Assembly (NCBI GenBank): GCA_963836355.1 | Contig: CAWIJO010000002.1 | Span: 1,116,001 to 1,180,000, forward strand | Origin: Palsa-506 sp963836355 | Lineage (GTDB): Bacteria; Actinomycetota; Actinomycetes; Streptosporangiales; Streptosporangiaceae | Reading direction: 5' to 3' | DNA: 64,000 bases | Shown: piece by piece, positions 7,934 to 16,821 of the stretch | How positions within the stretch are numbered: position 1 is the first letter of the stretch | Layout of the letters: every line of letters starts with the position of its first letter | Notes under the pieces: model-generated | What the model saw: only the letters and a program-made list of their open reading frames with translations | Databases searched by the model: none | Told to the model about the DNA's origin: nothing | Translations under genes and position numbers: made by a program

Positions 7934-9385
7934 CTAGTCGGTGATGGGAAGCGGGTCGACCGCCATGGCCTCGTCTCCTTCCAGCAGCGCGGGCGCCCGC
8001 TCCAGGGCGTGCGGCCGCCAGGCGTTCAGCACGAACGGGTAGATCACGCCCACCGCGATCAGGGCCAGCGTCAGCCATGGCAGGGTGTTGAACGGGCTCG
8101 GCTGGCCGGGCCGCAGGTCACCCCACACCGGGATGGCCAGGATGGCGACTCCGATCACCGGCGTGACCACCCAGAGCCAGACGTTCTTCCTGATCCCCCG
8201 GCTGCGGAACTTCGCCCACTCGACCACCAGGGCGACGTTCGCGACCAGGTACATGATGATCAGCCCGAGGATGCCGAAGGTGCCGAGGAACCCGGACGCC
8301 GTGCCAGGGTCGGTGAACGCGGTGGAGACCACCCCGATCAGGATGCTCGGCGCCACGAACGCGACCGCCGCCGCGGCCGGCGTGCGGAACTGCCGGCTGA
8401 CGCCGGCCAGCGCGTGACTCCACAGCCCGCCCCTGGCGCCGGCGAAGATCACCCGGGACGTCTGCGTGTTCGCCGCCACGTACGAGCTGGTCACGCTGGA
8501 CAGGAATATCCACGTGATGAGCGGCGCGAGGAACGGGATGAACGCCTTTGCCGCGGTGTGGAACGGGTTGCCATCGGCGGCCAGCGCGCCCGCGTGCCCC
8601 ACGCCGAAGGCGGTCACGAGCGCGTACGAGCCGACCACGTAGATGATCCCGCTCACCACGACCGCGCCGAGCACCGCGATTGGCACATTGCGCCGCGGGT
8701 CGCGGGTCTCCTCGGCCAGCGGCGCCGCGGCCTCGAAGCCGCCGAAGGCGAGCACCGCCAGGCTGAACGCCAGCAGCACGTCGTGCCCGGAGCCGCCGCC
8801 TGGCCAGTGGAACGGCGTCGCCGAGAGCCCGCTCGCGCCGCCTCTGGCCAGGATCGTCAGGCTCAGTACCAGCAGCAGCGCGACCTCGAAGACGTACAAG
8901 ATGACGGTGGTCACCACCCCGAACCTCAAGCCGACGATCACCGGCAGCAGCACCAGCACGCCGTAGAGGATCGTGATGATCTGGGTGAAACCCCAGATAT
9001 GCGGGCTGCTGAACACGTTCTCCGCGATATAGCTGCCGACGAAGATGTAGATCCCGCCGAACGCGATGATGTAGCCGAGAATGGTGATCACGCCGATCGC
9101 GACGGCGACCTTCGTGCCGATCGCCCGGGTGATGTAGGTGATGAAGGATCCGGCGCTCGGGTAAACGCCGGCGAACTGGGCCAGTGTGCTGGCCGTCGCG
9201 CCCATCCCGACCATGCTGATCAGGAAGATCAGCGGAGCTGACGCGCCAGCCAGCGCGACCATGACGCCGGTGGTGAAGAAAAGGTTGAACGCGGGGGCGA
9301 TCTGGGCAAGGCCCGGCATGATCACGCCGAACAGGCCGAGCTGGCCGCGCCGGAGCGTCCGGCCTGCTGGTGTGGTCGTAGCCAT
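7934..9385 (-). CDS. APC-family amino acid/amine permease
   Basis: 483-aa inner-membrane transporter of the amino acid-polyamine-organocation superfamily with about 12-14 hydrophobic segments. The first helix region reads LRRGQLGLFGVIMPGLAQIAP, and PLAEETRDPRRNVPIAV, a signature of APC transporters after TM6, is present. Start ATG 9385 overlaps the TAA stop of the upstream hydrolase by one base (TAATG), so translation is coupled. It is last in a four-gene unit with an M20 peptidase remnant, a FadR-type regulator and an alpha/beta hydrolase, which suggests uptake and hydrolysis of an amino-acid conjugate or amide. The substrate cannot be named from sequence. Confidence 0.85.
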   Translation of the reverse strand: MATTTPAGRTLRRGQLGLFGVIMPGLAQIAPAFNLFFTTGVMVALAGASAPLIFLISMVGMGATASTLAQFAGVYPSAGSFITYITRAIGTKVAVAIGVITILGYIIAFGGIYIFVGSYIAENVFSSPHIWGFTQIITILYGVLVLLPVIVGLRFGVVTTVILYVFEVALLLVLSLTILARGGASGLSATPFHWPGGGSGHDVLLAFSLAVLAFGGFEAAAPLAEETRDPRRNVPIAVLGAVVVSGIIYVVGSYALVTAFGVGHAGALAADGNPFHTAAKAFIPFLAPLITWIFLSSVTSSYVAANTQTSRVIFAGARGGLWSHALAGVSRQFRTPAAAAVAFVAPSILIGVVSTAFTDPGTASGFLGTFGILGLIIMYLVANVALVVEWAKFRSRGIRKNVWLWVVTPVIGVAILAIPVWGDLRPGQPSPFNTLPWLTLALIAVGVIYPFVLNAWRPHALERAPALLEGDEAMAVDPLPITD

Positions 9386-10191
9386 TAGCTGCCCTTTCCG
9401 TGTCGGCGCACGAACTCGAGGAAGGTCTCGTTGAAGGGGGCGGGATGCTCCCACAGGCAGGCATGGCCACCGGGGGTGGTGGCCCATTCGGCGCCAGCCA
9501 CCGCCGCGTGCAGCCGCCGGGACAGCGACACCGGGATGAGAATGTCTTCCTCGCCTGCCAGCACCAGGGTGGGCACGGTGAGCTGGCCAAGCCGGCTGGT
9601 CGTGTCGTGATTCTGAATTACCGCCAGTTGCGCCAGATAGGCATGCACCGGCTGGTCCATGTACCGCATGGCGGTTTCGAACTCCGCCACCTCCGCGCCG
9701 CGCTGCTCGAAGAACGCCGTGGTGAAGGCCCAGAGGCTGACATCCCGCATGATGAACGGGACGCCGAGTACCGTTGCCATGTCCGCCCACATGCTGAACA
9801 TCCGCGAGCAGAACGGGCCCGGCGCGGCGTAGGTGCACCCGAACGTCACGGAAAGCAGGTCGGCCGGGTAGGCGAGGGCGTATTCCTGGGCGATCATCCC
9901 GCCCATCGAGACACCCATCAGGTGGAAGCCGGAGATGCCGAGCTCGTCGGCCAGGCCCTTCGCGTCATCAGCCAGCATCCGGCTGGAGTACGGCCCGGCG
10001 GGCTTGGCCGTCGCGCCGATCCCCCGGTTGTCGAAACGCAGCACCCGGTGTCCGGCGGCCAGCAGGTCGTCCATCTGCAGGGCCCAGGTTTCCAGGTCGT
10101 CGGCAAGGCCATTGACCAGGACGATGGTCTCCGCGCCGTCGCCCTCTAGCCGGTAGTTGATCTCGATGTCGTTGACCCTGGCGATCGGCAT
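9385..10191 (-). CDS. Alpha/beta hydrolase
   Basis: 268-aa soluble hydrolase. Fold motifs: oxyanion region VLVNGLA (about 25-31), FDNRGIG, the nucleophile elbow GVSMGG with Ser near 95, an acidic residue in LVLAGEEDILIP, and the catalytic His in PGGHACLWEHP near the C-terminus. That gives a complete Ser-Asp-His triad in the usual order, as in 3-oxoadipate enol-lactonase or aminopeptidase-type relatives. It precedes the permease with a one-base overlap and follows the FadR-type regulator by 66 bp. Its substrate is probably an ester or amide delivered by the permease; this is inference. Confidence 0.85.
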   Translation of the reverse strand: MPIARVNDIEINYRLEGDGAETIVLVNGLADDLETWALQMDDLLAAGHRVLRFDNRGIGATAKPAGPYSSRMLADDAKGLADELGISGFHLMGVSMGGMIAQEYALAYPADLLSVTFGCTYAAPGPFCSRMFSMWADMATVLGVPFIMRDVSLWAFTTAFFEQRGAEVAEFETAMRYMDQPVHAYLAQLAVIQNHDTTSRLGQLTVPTLVLAGEEDILIPVSLSRRLHAAVAGAEWATTPGGHACLWEHPAPFNETFLEFVRRHGKGS

Positions 10192-10257
10192 CAGGTATTC
10201 CTCGCGCTAGTTAGTGCTGGGATATTGACATCCCGGCCGCTCACTGCAACCTGGCCG

Positions 10258-11022
10258 TCACGACCCGGCATGCCCGGACCTGAGCCGGATGCGGGCATGC
10301 AGCTCCCTGAGCATCTTCTCGGTCAGCGAGAAATGCTCGGCGGCCAGCTGCGCCGCCCGGTCCGGGCTGGCCGCGATTACCGCCTCGGCCAGGATCGGGT
10401 GCTGCCGCAGAGCGCGATTGCGGACTTCCGGCGAGTACGGCTCCGCGTCGAACCCGAGGCTGACCTCCCGCCGAGTGCGTGCGCTCAGCTCCAGCAGGTG
10501 CCGGTTGTGGGTGGCTGCGGCGATCGCCTGGTGCAAGGCAAGATCGGCGAGCTGGGCAGCCCGCCGGTTGCCCGCCTTGGCGTAAGCGTCGACGGCCTTG
10601 CGGATCGCCACGACGTCGGCGTCGTCCCGCCGCTCGGCCGCGGTCCTGGCGATCACCTTCTCGATCAGCAGCCGGAATTCGAGCAGCTCGGAGAGGTCTT
10701 GCCAGGCGGGCACCAATGTCCGGCGGATCATCTCGTCGGAGTCCGGGCCCAGGTCGGCGGCGACGAAGGTGCCGCCGCCGCGGCCGCGCCTGGTCCGCAC
10801 GTAGCCGGAGGCCTGCAGCCGCTGGATGGCTTCCCGCACCGTCGTCCGGCTCACCTCCAGCATGGCGGCCAGTTCCCGCTCGGTCGGCAGCCGCTGGCCG
10901 GAGGTGAACTCGCCGAGTGCGATCGCGGTCACGAAGCGCTCGGCGACGCGCTCGCCGGCGGTGCGCATGGGCATCGGCGTCAGCAGCGCCCCAAAGGACG
11001 TGCCGACGGCAGGAACGGTCAT
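10258..11022 (-). CDS. FadR-subfamily GntR transcriptional regulator
   Basis: 254-aa DNA-binding regulator: N-terminal winged helix with LPTERELAAMLEVSRTTVRE at about 45-65, then an all-helical FCD ligand domain containing the spaced His/Asp metal-site pattern (LHQAIAAATHN and RQHPILAEAV). Such proteins respond to organic or amino acids. ATG 11022 overlaps the TGA of the M20 remnant by four bases. It probably represses the operon it sits in (M20, regulator, hydrolase, permease). Confidence 0.88.
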   Translation of the reverse strand: MTVPAVGTSFGALLTPMPMRTAGERVAERFVTAIALGEFTSGQRLPTERELAAMLEVSRTTVREAIQRLQASGYVRTRRGRGGGTFVAADLGPDSDEMIRRTLVPAWQDLSELLEFRLLIEKVIARTAAERRDDADVVAIRKAVDAYAKAGNRRAAQLADLALHQAIAAATHNRHLLELSARTRREVSLGFDAEPYSPEVRNRALRQHPILAEAVIAASPDRAAQLAAEHFSLTEKMLRELHARIRLRSGHAGS

Positions 11023-12006
11023 TGTTCCGCCTCTCTTTTCGAAGGTTCAACGGCACCGGCGGGAGGAGCAGCTGCCGGCGTGCCGCCGCAGGCGAAGAAC
11101 CTGGCGACGAACCGGGCCGGCGTCCGTGCCCCGGCCACGATGCTGGCGAGTTCCGCCGCCTCGTCGGCCGCATGAATGTTCCGCGGCATCGGCCAGTAGG
11201 CCACGGCCGTCCTGCCGAACTGATTGAGGTAGAACGCGCGTCGGTGCTGCCGAGCACCAGCCGCCGCGGCTGGCTGCCGTGCGCGTCGGCATACGCGGCC
11301 GCCAGCGCATTCGCCAGCGGGTGGTCGCCGCTCAGCAGGTATCCCTCGGCGCGGAAGCCGGCTGGCCGGATCACCGGCGGGTGGCGGCCAGCCACGGATC
11401 CGCGGCCGCGGCGTGCAGCACCGCGGCACGCACCTGGCGCAGCGCCCGCTCCGGCGTCCAGCTGCGCGGGAACCCGACGCGTACGCCCAGCGTGGCCCGG
11501 GCCGGCACGCTGGACGCCCAGTCCCCCGCCGTGACGGTGCCGACGTTGACGTTGTAGGGCCGTGCGACCTCGCCGAATGCGGGACCATCGGCGGCGGCGG
11601 GCTTCGCCTCGAAGCCAGCCAGCGCCCGCAGGATTAACGGGATGAAGCGCACCGGGTTGACCGCGCGGTCGGCCGCCTCGGCGGGCACGACGTCGATGTG
11701 GCCATTCAGCAGCAGCGACGGGGACATCCCCGGGTTGATCCGGCCAAGCACGTTCGGCCGGCCCTGGTACGGCGCCTGCGCCACCCCGCCTGGTGCTCCG
11801 GCGGCGGTCTCGGCCGGGATCTCCAGGCAGTTGACGCCGAGCCCGACCGCGTCGAACTCGCCGGCGGCGAGCTCCTGGGCGCCGTGCTCGCGGCCGACGG
11901 TGCTCGGCTCGGCGACGAGCCGTTCCAGCAAGGCGAAGGCGGTTTCCGCGCCCGCGGCGACGGCTTCGTCTACTGACTCCCAGCAGGTGGCCGTCGTGGT
12001 TCCCAT
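11019..12006 (-). pseudogene. M20-family metallopeptidase/deacylase remnant
   Basis: Related to ArgE/DapE/ACY1-like M20 amidohydrolases. It starts normally (ATG 12006, AGGAGG upstream) and reaches the first metal-ligand motif LLLNGHIDVVP. The sequence then jumps directly to the dimerisation (lid) part near NPVRFIPLILRAL. The block with the remaining metal ligands and catalytic Glu, normally WxxDPF...GRGxxDMKGG, is missing. Two frame changes follow, near 11390 and 11238, before the C-terminal NQFGRTAVAY...NIHAADEAAEL motif. The product cannot be an active peptidase. The internal deletion argues for true decay here. The remains still head the operon. Confidence 0.75.
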
Positions 12007-12042
12007 CGACGTCCTCCTGGTCTAGGGTCTGAGCTTTAGGCC

Positions 12043-12071
12043 ATATTTATGACTACCGCCCGCCGTGTCAA
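12043..12071 (-). promoter_or_regulatory. Predicted promoter of the M20/FadR/hydrolase/permease operon
   Basis: Minus strand TTGACA (12066-12071) and AAATAT (12043-12048) with a 17-bp spacer, 37 bp before the ATG at 12006. The AT-rich -10 stands out in GC-rich surroundings. Confidence 0.5.
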
Positions 12072-12214
12072 GAGTGCGCCGAGATGAGACCGATTGCCCG
12101 GTCAGGGCCTGGCAGAGGCCCGGCAGGGACGTGGTCAGGGCGCGGTCAGGGCGCGGCAGGAGAACAATCGCAGGGCCAGAGCAGCGGTCCTGAGATGATC
12201 TGCCCGGCTGTGCC

Positions 12215-12298
12215 AGGGCCACCAGAGCAGGGCCACCAGAGCAGGGCCACCAGAGCAGGGCCACCAGAGCAGGGCCACCAGAGCAGGGCCACTAGAGC
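12215..12298. repeat. Six 14-bp tandem repeats at the 3' end of the GCS2-family gene
   Basis: AGGGCCACCAGAGC repeated six times head to tail; the sixth copy has one change (CCACTAGAGC) that forms the TAG stop of the ligase gene at 12292-12294. Five copies are therefore intergenic. Looks like slippage expansion of the gene end. Confidence 0.85.
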
Positions 12299-13770
12299 AG
12301 GGGCCAGTCGTGCACGGGGACGTTCGAGTGCATGTGACCGAGGTAGCGCAGCGTCATCTGCCGCAGCGCTTCCGGCCTGGCCAAGCTGCCGGATTCCTCC
12401 AGCGCGTGCAGCGCCCCGGTCTGCCAGGTCGCGCCGTTCCGGCCGGTCAGGCAGCGCTGCTCGATGATGCCGAGCAGCCGTTCCGCCTGCTCGCTGTCCG
12501 CCCCCCACCGGCTCAGCCCCTCCCGGGCTAGCGGTAGCAACCGCCGCAGGGTCAGCTCGGTGGCCGGCACCTCGCCGAAGCCCGGCCAGTAGAGCCTGGC
12601 CTCGATGCCGTGCCTGGCGGCCTCCAGCAGGTTGTCATTGGCGGCGGCGAACGACATCTGGCTCCACACCGGCCGCTCCTCCTCGGCCAGCATCCGGATC
12701 AGGCCGTAGTAGAAGGCGGCATTGGCGAACGTGTCGGCGACCGTCGGGCCGGCCGGCAGCACCCGGTTCTCCACCCGCAGGTGCGGCTGGCCGGCGGTGA
12801 CCGCGTACACCGGGCGGTTCCACCGGTAGACGGTGCCGTTATGCAGCGTCAGCTCAGCCAGCTGCGGCGCGCCTTCGCCCGCCAGCGCGGCGTCCGGATC
12901 CTCGTCGTCGCAAAGCGGAAGCAGCGCGGGGAAATAGCGCAGGTTCTCCTCGAACAGGTCGAAGACGGACGTGATCCATCGCTCGCCGAACCAGACCCGC
13001 GGCCGTACCCCCTGCGCCTTGAGTTCCTCCGGCCTGGTGTCGGTGGCCTGCTGGAACAGCGTGATGCGGGTCTCGGACCACAGCTGGCGGCCGAACAGGA
13101 ACGGCGAGTTCGCGCCGAGCGCGACCTGCACTCCGGCCAGTGCCTGGGCCGCATTCCAGTAGTCGCCGAAGGCCTCCGGGCTCACCTGCAGGTGCAACTG
13201 GACGCTCGTGCAGGCAGCCTCCGGCGCGATGGTGTCGATGAAGGTGTCCAGCCGCTCCACGCCGTCGATCGAGATGTCCATCTCCTCGCCGCGGGCAGCG
13301 AAGATCTGTTCGTTCAGCAGCTTGTACCGCGGGTTGGCCGAGATGGCCCGCTCGTCGACGTCGGTCTCTCGCAGCGTCGGCAGGATGCCGATCATCGCCA
13401 GCTTTGTGCCGCTCCTCGCAGCCCCCTGGTCGGCATGGTTGAGGCTGGCTCTGACCTGGTCTTCCAGCTCGCCGATGGCCCGTCCGGCCAGCGTGCGCGG
13501 CGGCACGTTGATCTCCAGGTTGAACTGGCCGAGCTCGGTCGCCCAGGCCGGGTCGGCGATCGCGCCGAGCACGTCGGCGTTCTTCATCGACGGCCAGCCG
13601 TCGTCGTCCACCAGGTTCAGCTCGATCTCGAGCCCCACCTGCTGCGGTTCAGTCTCGAACCTGGACTCGCGCAGCATCCGGGCCAGCACGTCGAGGCAGT
13701 GCCGAACCTTTTCCCGGTAGGCGCGCCGGTCTGCCTGACTGATCACGATCGCCGGGACATCCCTGCCCAT
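12292..13770 (-). CDS. GCS2-family glutamate-cysteine ligase-like protein
   Basis: 492-aa member of the carboxylate-amine ligase family GCS2 (PF04107 type). Seen: QVGLEIELNLVDDDGWPS near residue 46 (Mg/substrate-binding acidic motif), FNLEINVPPR, a CTSVQLHLQVSPEAF core strand, and RVENRVLPAGPTVADTFANA. Family members ligate glutamate to an amine such as cysteine, but this actinobacterial subgroup is larger than YbdK and its true substrate is unknown. Mycothiol producers usually do not need gamma-glutamylcysteine except for ergothioneine (EgtA), and no egt genes are nearby. GGGGAGG precedes the ATG with about 6-base spacing. Monocistronic. Confidence 0.8.
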   Translation of the reverse strand: MGRDVPAIVISQADRRAYREKVRHCLDVLARMLRESRFETEPQQVGLEIELNLVDDDGWPSMKNADVLGAIADPAWATELGQFNLEINVPPRTLAGRAIGELEDQVRASLNHADQGAARSGTKLAMIGILPTLRETDVDERAISANPRYKLLNEQIFAARGEEMDISIDGVERLDTFIDTIAPEAACTSVQLHLQVSPEAFGDYWNAAQALAGVQVALGANSPFLFGRQLWSETRITLFQQATDTRPEELKAQGVRPRVWFGERWITSVFDLFEENLRYFPALLPLCDDEDPDAALAGEGAPQLAELTLHNGTVYRWNRPVYAVTAGQPHLRVENRVLPAGPTVADTFANAAFYYGLIRMLAEEERPVWSQMSFAAANDNLLEAARHGIEARLYWPGFGEVPATELTLRRLLPLAREGLSRWGADSEQAERLLGIIEQRCLTGRNGATWQTGALHALEESGSLARPEALRQMTLRYLGHMHSNVPVHDWPLL

Positions 13771-13885
13771 CGGAGCCTCCCCGCGGCGTCAATGGGCCAA
13801 CGGCTATACCCCTAGCCTGGCACGATCGGCGCCCGGTGGCCAGGCAATCCTGGCCCCGGGCAGCGCGGGCAGCTGTGCGGGCAGC

Positions 13886-14419
13886 TCAGTGGCAGTGCGT
13901 GGCGATGTAAGTGACCAGGCCGATGAACGCCTCGCCGGACTTGCCCTTGGTTGTGATGCCTTCCATCTGCTTCTCCAGCTCGCCCACGGACGAGGCCGAT
14001 ATGGAGCCGCTGCCCAGGGACGAGTAAGCGGACGCGATGATCTTGAGCTCGGCCGCGGCCTGCGGGGGCGCCTCGCCGGCCAGCCCGTTGAAGTAGGCGG
14101 CAGCCGATTTGAAGAACTGCCCGCCGTGCGCCTGCAGCGCGCTGAGGTTGTGCTTGTCCTCCGCCGGTACCTTCGGCAGGTTGCGGCTGATGTTGGTGAA
14201 GTCCGTGCAGAAATTCCCGGTCAGCTTGGCCGAGGGCAGGCCGGGCACCGAGGCAGCGCTGCTGGCGATGGGCGCGGAGCTGCTGGCGGACGAGCCGCCC
14301 GCTGCGGAGCCAGTGGCGCCGCCGCTTGACCCTCCGCCGCAGCCGCTGAGCATGAGGCAGCCGCTCGCGGCGGCCGCGGCGATCGCGGCGACCCGCGGAG
14401 CAGATCTGATGGCGAACAT
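13886..14419 (-). CDS. Small secreted lipoprotein, unknown function
   Basis: 177-aa protein with a signal peptide and lipobox LSGC (Cys near 27), then a Gly/Ser/Ala-rich linker and a helical domain with two cysteines (NFCTDF and the terminal ATHCH) that may form a disulfide. No family recognised beyond the many actinomycete lipoproteins of this size. AGGAAAGG precedes the ATG. An 8-base-arm palindrome lies about 18 bp upstream of the start. Confidence 0.65.
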   Translation of the reverse strand: MFAIRSAPRVAAIAAAAASGCLMLSGCGGGSSGGATGSAAGGSSASSSAPIASSAASVPGLPSAKLTGNFCTDFTNISRNLPKVPAEDKHNLSALQAHGGQFFKSAAAYFNGLAGEAPPQAAAELKIIASAYSSLGSGSISASSVGELEKQMEGITTKGKSGEAFIGLVTYIATHCH

Positions 14420-14436
14420 GTCATGCCTTTCCTGGT

Positions 14437-14463
14437 GGCAGTGGATGACCGGGGGCCACTGCC
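14437..14463. promoter_or_regulatory. Palindrome upstream of the lipoprotein gene
   Basis: GGCAGTGG (14437-14444) and CCACTGCC (14456-14463) form perfect 8-base arms around an 11-base loop, 18 bp before the lipoprotein start. Could be an operator or a leader hairpin. Confidence 0.3.
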
Positions 14464-14612
14464 TGCGCAGCGCCCGGCCAGGCCCCGATAGTGGGCTGGC
14501 AGCGTTGCAACGGCGTTACAGCCCAGTTGCGTCAGGTGCCAGGAAAAAAGCCAAAGAACATAAGCCTGAAACGGATTCTAGGTGGCGGGCTGCAGTGCGC
14601 ACGGACCATCCG

Positions 14613-15626
14613 TTAATAATCGGTGTTTGTTTCCGGGCCGGGTGCGAGTGCCGCCCAGTCGAGCAGCGGGCCGTCCGGCACGATCCTGGACGGGTTGAGG
14701 TGCGGGTGCGTCATGAAGTAGTGCCGCTTGATGTGGTCGAACCTGGTCGTCTCGGCGAAGGCAGGAATCGAGTACAGGTCACGGGCGTAGGCCCACAGCC
14801 TCGGGTAGTCCGACAGCCTGCGCAGGTTCGCCTTGAAATGCGAGTAGTAGACGGCGTCGAACCGGGCCAGCGTCACCCAGAGCCGGACGTCCGCCTCGGT
14901 GATGGTGTCGCCGAGCAAGTACCGCCGGCTGGCCAGCCTTTCCTCAAGGTCGTCGAGGGTAGCGAAGATGCGGGTGACCGCCTGGTGGTACTGGTCCTGC
15001 GTGCCGGCGAAGCCGGAGCGGTAGACGCCGTTGTTGACGTTGGCGTAGACGACCTCGTTGATGGCGTCGATCTCGGCCCGCCTGGCGGCCGGGTACAGCT
15101 CCGGGGCGCCGGGGGCGGCCCAGGCGGCGAACGCCGTGCCCAGGTCGATCGTGATGTCGGGAAAATTGTTGCTGGCAATGCGGCCACTGGCCCGGTCCCA
15201 GAGCACCGGCACCGAGATGTGGCCCGGATACCCGGGCTCGGTCGCCTCGTACGCCTCGCGCAGCAGCGCGAATCCGTTTACCGGGTCGAGGGAGTAACCG
15301 TCGCCATCCCGGAACGCCCAGCCGCGGCCGTCCCGGACCGGGTCGACCGCCGACAGCGAGATGACCTCCTCCAGCCCCAGCAGCTTGCGGACGATCGCGG
15401 TCCGGTGCGCCCACGGGCAGGCCCACGAGATGTACAGGTGATACCTGCCCGGCTCGGCCAGGTACCCGCTGGAGCCGTCCGCGGTGATCCGGCCGCGGAA
15501 CGGGTAGGCGGCCCGGACGAACTCGGCCGGTTTCTTCTTGCCCGCCGGGCGGACGTCGCCGTAGTCGCCGTAGGCGGTGAAGTCGACCGGGCTCGCGCCG
15601 CCGGCCTGCCGCTCGGTCGCGGTCAT
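14613..15626 (-). CDS. ECM4/YqjG-like glutathionyl-hydroquinone reductase-type transferase
   Basis: 337-aa thioredoxin-fold/GST-like enzyme. The N-terminal active-site motif CPWAHR in YISWACPWAHRTAIV is that of S-glutathionyl-hydroquinone reductases (Xi-class GSTs), where Cys attacks the thiol adduct. GYPGHISVPVLWD and FPDITIDLG precede the helical C-terminal domain with DAVYYSHFKANLRR and HIKRHYFMTH. Actinomycetes normally make mycothiol rather than glutathione, so the physiological thiol is uncertain. ATG 15626 follows GAGGAGG and overlaps the end of the SARP remnant by four bases. Confidence 0.85.
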   Translation of the reverse strand: MTATERQAGGASPVDFTAYGDYGDVRPAGKKKPAEFVRAAYPFRGRITADGSSGYLAEPGRYHLYISWACPWAHRTAIVRKLLGLEEVISLSAVDPVRDGRGWAFRDGDGYSLDPVNGFALLREAYEATEPGYPGHISVPVLWDRASGRIASNNFPDITIDLGTAFAAWAAPGAPELYPAARRAEIDAINEVVYANVNNGVYRSGFAGTQDQYHQAVTRIFATLDDLEERLASRRYLLGDTITEADVRLWVTLARFDAVYYSHFKANLRRLSDYPRLWAYARDLYSIPAFAETTRFDHIKRHYFMTHPHLNPSRIVPDGPLLDWAALAPGPETNTDY

Positions 15627-15968
15627 CGCTCCTCCTCGCGGGCGGCCTCGCGGGCCAGCGCCAGGTGCTCCTCGAAGCCCTCCCCGGCCGGCCGGAAGTC
15701 GCCCTGGTCGAGCGCCACCACGCCGAGGTTCCCGAGGATGAGGGTGGCCTTGCGCAGGTCGCCGATCGCCGAACTTGGCCATGCTGGCCAGGTAGTACTC
15801 GGTGGCCTGCGCCAGCTGGCCCTCGTGCAGGGCGAGCCGGCCCGCCGACATCACCTGGCCGGCCGCCAGCAGCAGCCGGGCCAGCAGGGTCCGCTCCCGG
15901 AGCCCGCCCAGGTCCACCGCCAGCCCGCCGCGCTCGGCCGCGACCGACCCCAGGATGCGGAATTCCAC
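15623..15968 (-). pseudogene. SARP/AfsR-type regulator remnant
   Basis: Begins like a SARP regulator (MEFRILGSVAAERGG, LRERTLLARLLLAAG), then passes at once into a TPR-like tail (LHEGQLAQATEYYLASM). After a frame change near 15778 it continues as RKATLILGNLGVVALDQGDF and ends on TGA inside the GST start ATGA. The winged-helix remainder, BTAD, any NB-ARC part and most TPRs are missing, so only the two ends of what was probably a protein of several hundred residues survive. Confidence 0.6.
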
Positions 15969-16191
15969 GCCTCTACCGTCTCATCTGGCGGGCTGTCAAC
16001 CCATCATAAGCGGGCATTTCGTCATGCGCACGGCCGCTGCCCGGCCAATGCGCCGACCGCGCAGCCGGGTACCTCGCCAATCCGCGGTTTGAGTCTTGAC
16101 AGCCGGTTTTGGTGAATTGGCATTAACGCTGGCGGACTTGTGGAAACAGCGTTGCCTGGAGCCAGGCTTTTCAGAGCGGAGGAGAACTGGC

Positions 16192-16305
16192 ATGGGTTTG
16201 GTCAGCCGGCCCGTCCGGGCGACGGCCGTCGGGGTCGTCAGCCTGGCGATGACGGCACTCACCGAGACGCGCTGGCGGCGCCAGCGGCGATGGGCTCCGC
16301 GGTGA
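16192..16305 (+). CDS. Possible 37-aa basic small protein
   Basis: Short frame starting MGLVSRPVRATAVGVVSLAM with a very good ribosome site (GGAGGAGAA, about 7-base spacing). It has a hydrophobic middle and an Arg/Trp-rich end. No family recognised; a small membrane-associated peptide or a chance ORF. Confidence 0.3.
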   Translation: MGLVSRPVRATAVGVVSLAMTALTETRWRRQRRWAPR

Positions 16306-16488
16306 GCCAGCCGCCGCGGCTCCGGCGCTGACCGGCTAGCTCCGGCGCTCCGGCGGCCGACAGCGCGGCGGCCGGGCGCCGGGGACGGGCACCCTCCCCG
16401 GCACCCGGCTCCGCGCGCTCCCGGGGCGGATACGGTGGATCCCGGGCCCCGCGCCGGGCGCGCGGCTGATGACCGGCGGAGGCAGCCA

Positions 16489-16668
16489 GTGACTGAGCAC
16501 ATGCCGAGCGGCGAGTTCGAGGGCGGCGAGTTCGAGGGCGGCGACTCTGCCTGCTGGGCGCACCTGGTGTGCCCGGAGTGCGGGGCGATGGAGTCCGGGG
16601 GTCACCGGGACGGCTGCCCCGCAGCGGCAGCCGCGGTGAATCCGGCGACCGGCCGCGACCCGGGGTGA
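16489..16668 (+). CDS. Small CPECG zinc-ribbon-like protein
   Basis: 59-aa protein from GTG 16489 with GGAGG 8 bases upstream. An acidic duplicated GEFEG leader is followed by DSACWAHLVCPECGAMES...GHRDGC, giving four possible zinc-binding cysteines and a histidine. Similar small proteins with a CW..VCPECG motif are widespread in actinomycetes and uncharacterised. Confidence 0.5.
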   Translation: MTEHMPSGEFEGGEFEGGDSACWAHLVCPECGAMESGGHRDGCPAAAAAVNPATGRDPG

Positions 16669-16821
16669 CCGATCACCGGATTCGGCCTCGTCCTGGCGGA
16701 CGGAACCGGGGCCGGCGAAGGCGATAGCTGGTGCGGACCGGGCGGCGGCACGGCCGGCCGCCGTGAGTGGCCGGCCAATCCGTTTCAAATAGGGGCCGGC
16801 GAACATGCACCGGTCGGGCGG

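Noticed and set aside
8009..9241. 410-codon plus-strand open frame opposite the APC permease
   Set aside because: Arg/His/Asp-rich composition typical of antisense frames in GC-rich DNA; the minus strand encodes clear membrane helices.
9400..10149. Plus-strand frame opposite the alpha/beta hydrolase
   Set aside because: Antisense shadow; the complementary frame has the full hydrolase motif set.
12215..12298. Possible CRISPR array
   Set aside because: Units are contiguous 14-mers with no spacers; the 93-bp and 17-bp arrays fail the same test, and no cas genes are present.
12610..13815. 401-codon plus-strand frame opposite the GCS2-family gene
   Set aside because: Antisense shadow of a well-conserved enzyme, with no family similarity of its own.
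14109..16115. 668-codon plus-strand frame across the lipoprotein and GST genes
   Set aside because: Spans two oppositely oriented real genes and their gap; composition is that of an antisense frame.
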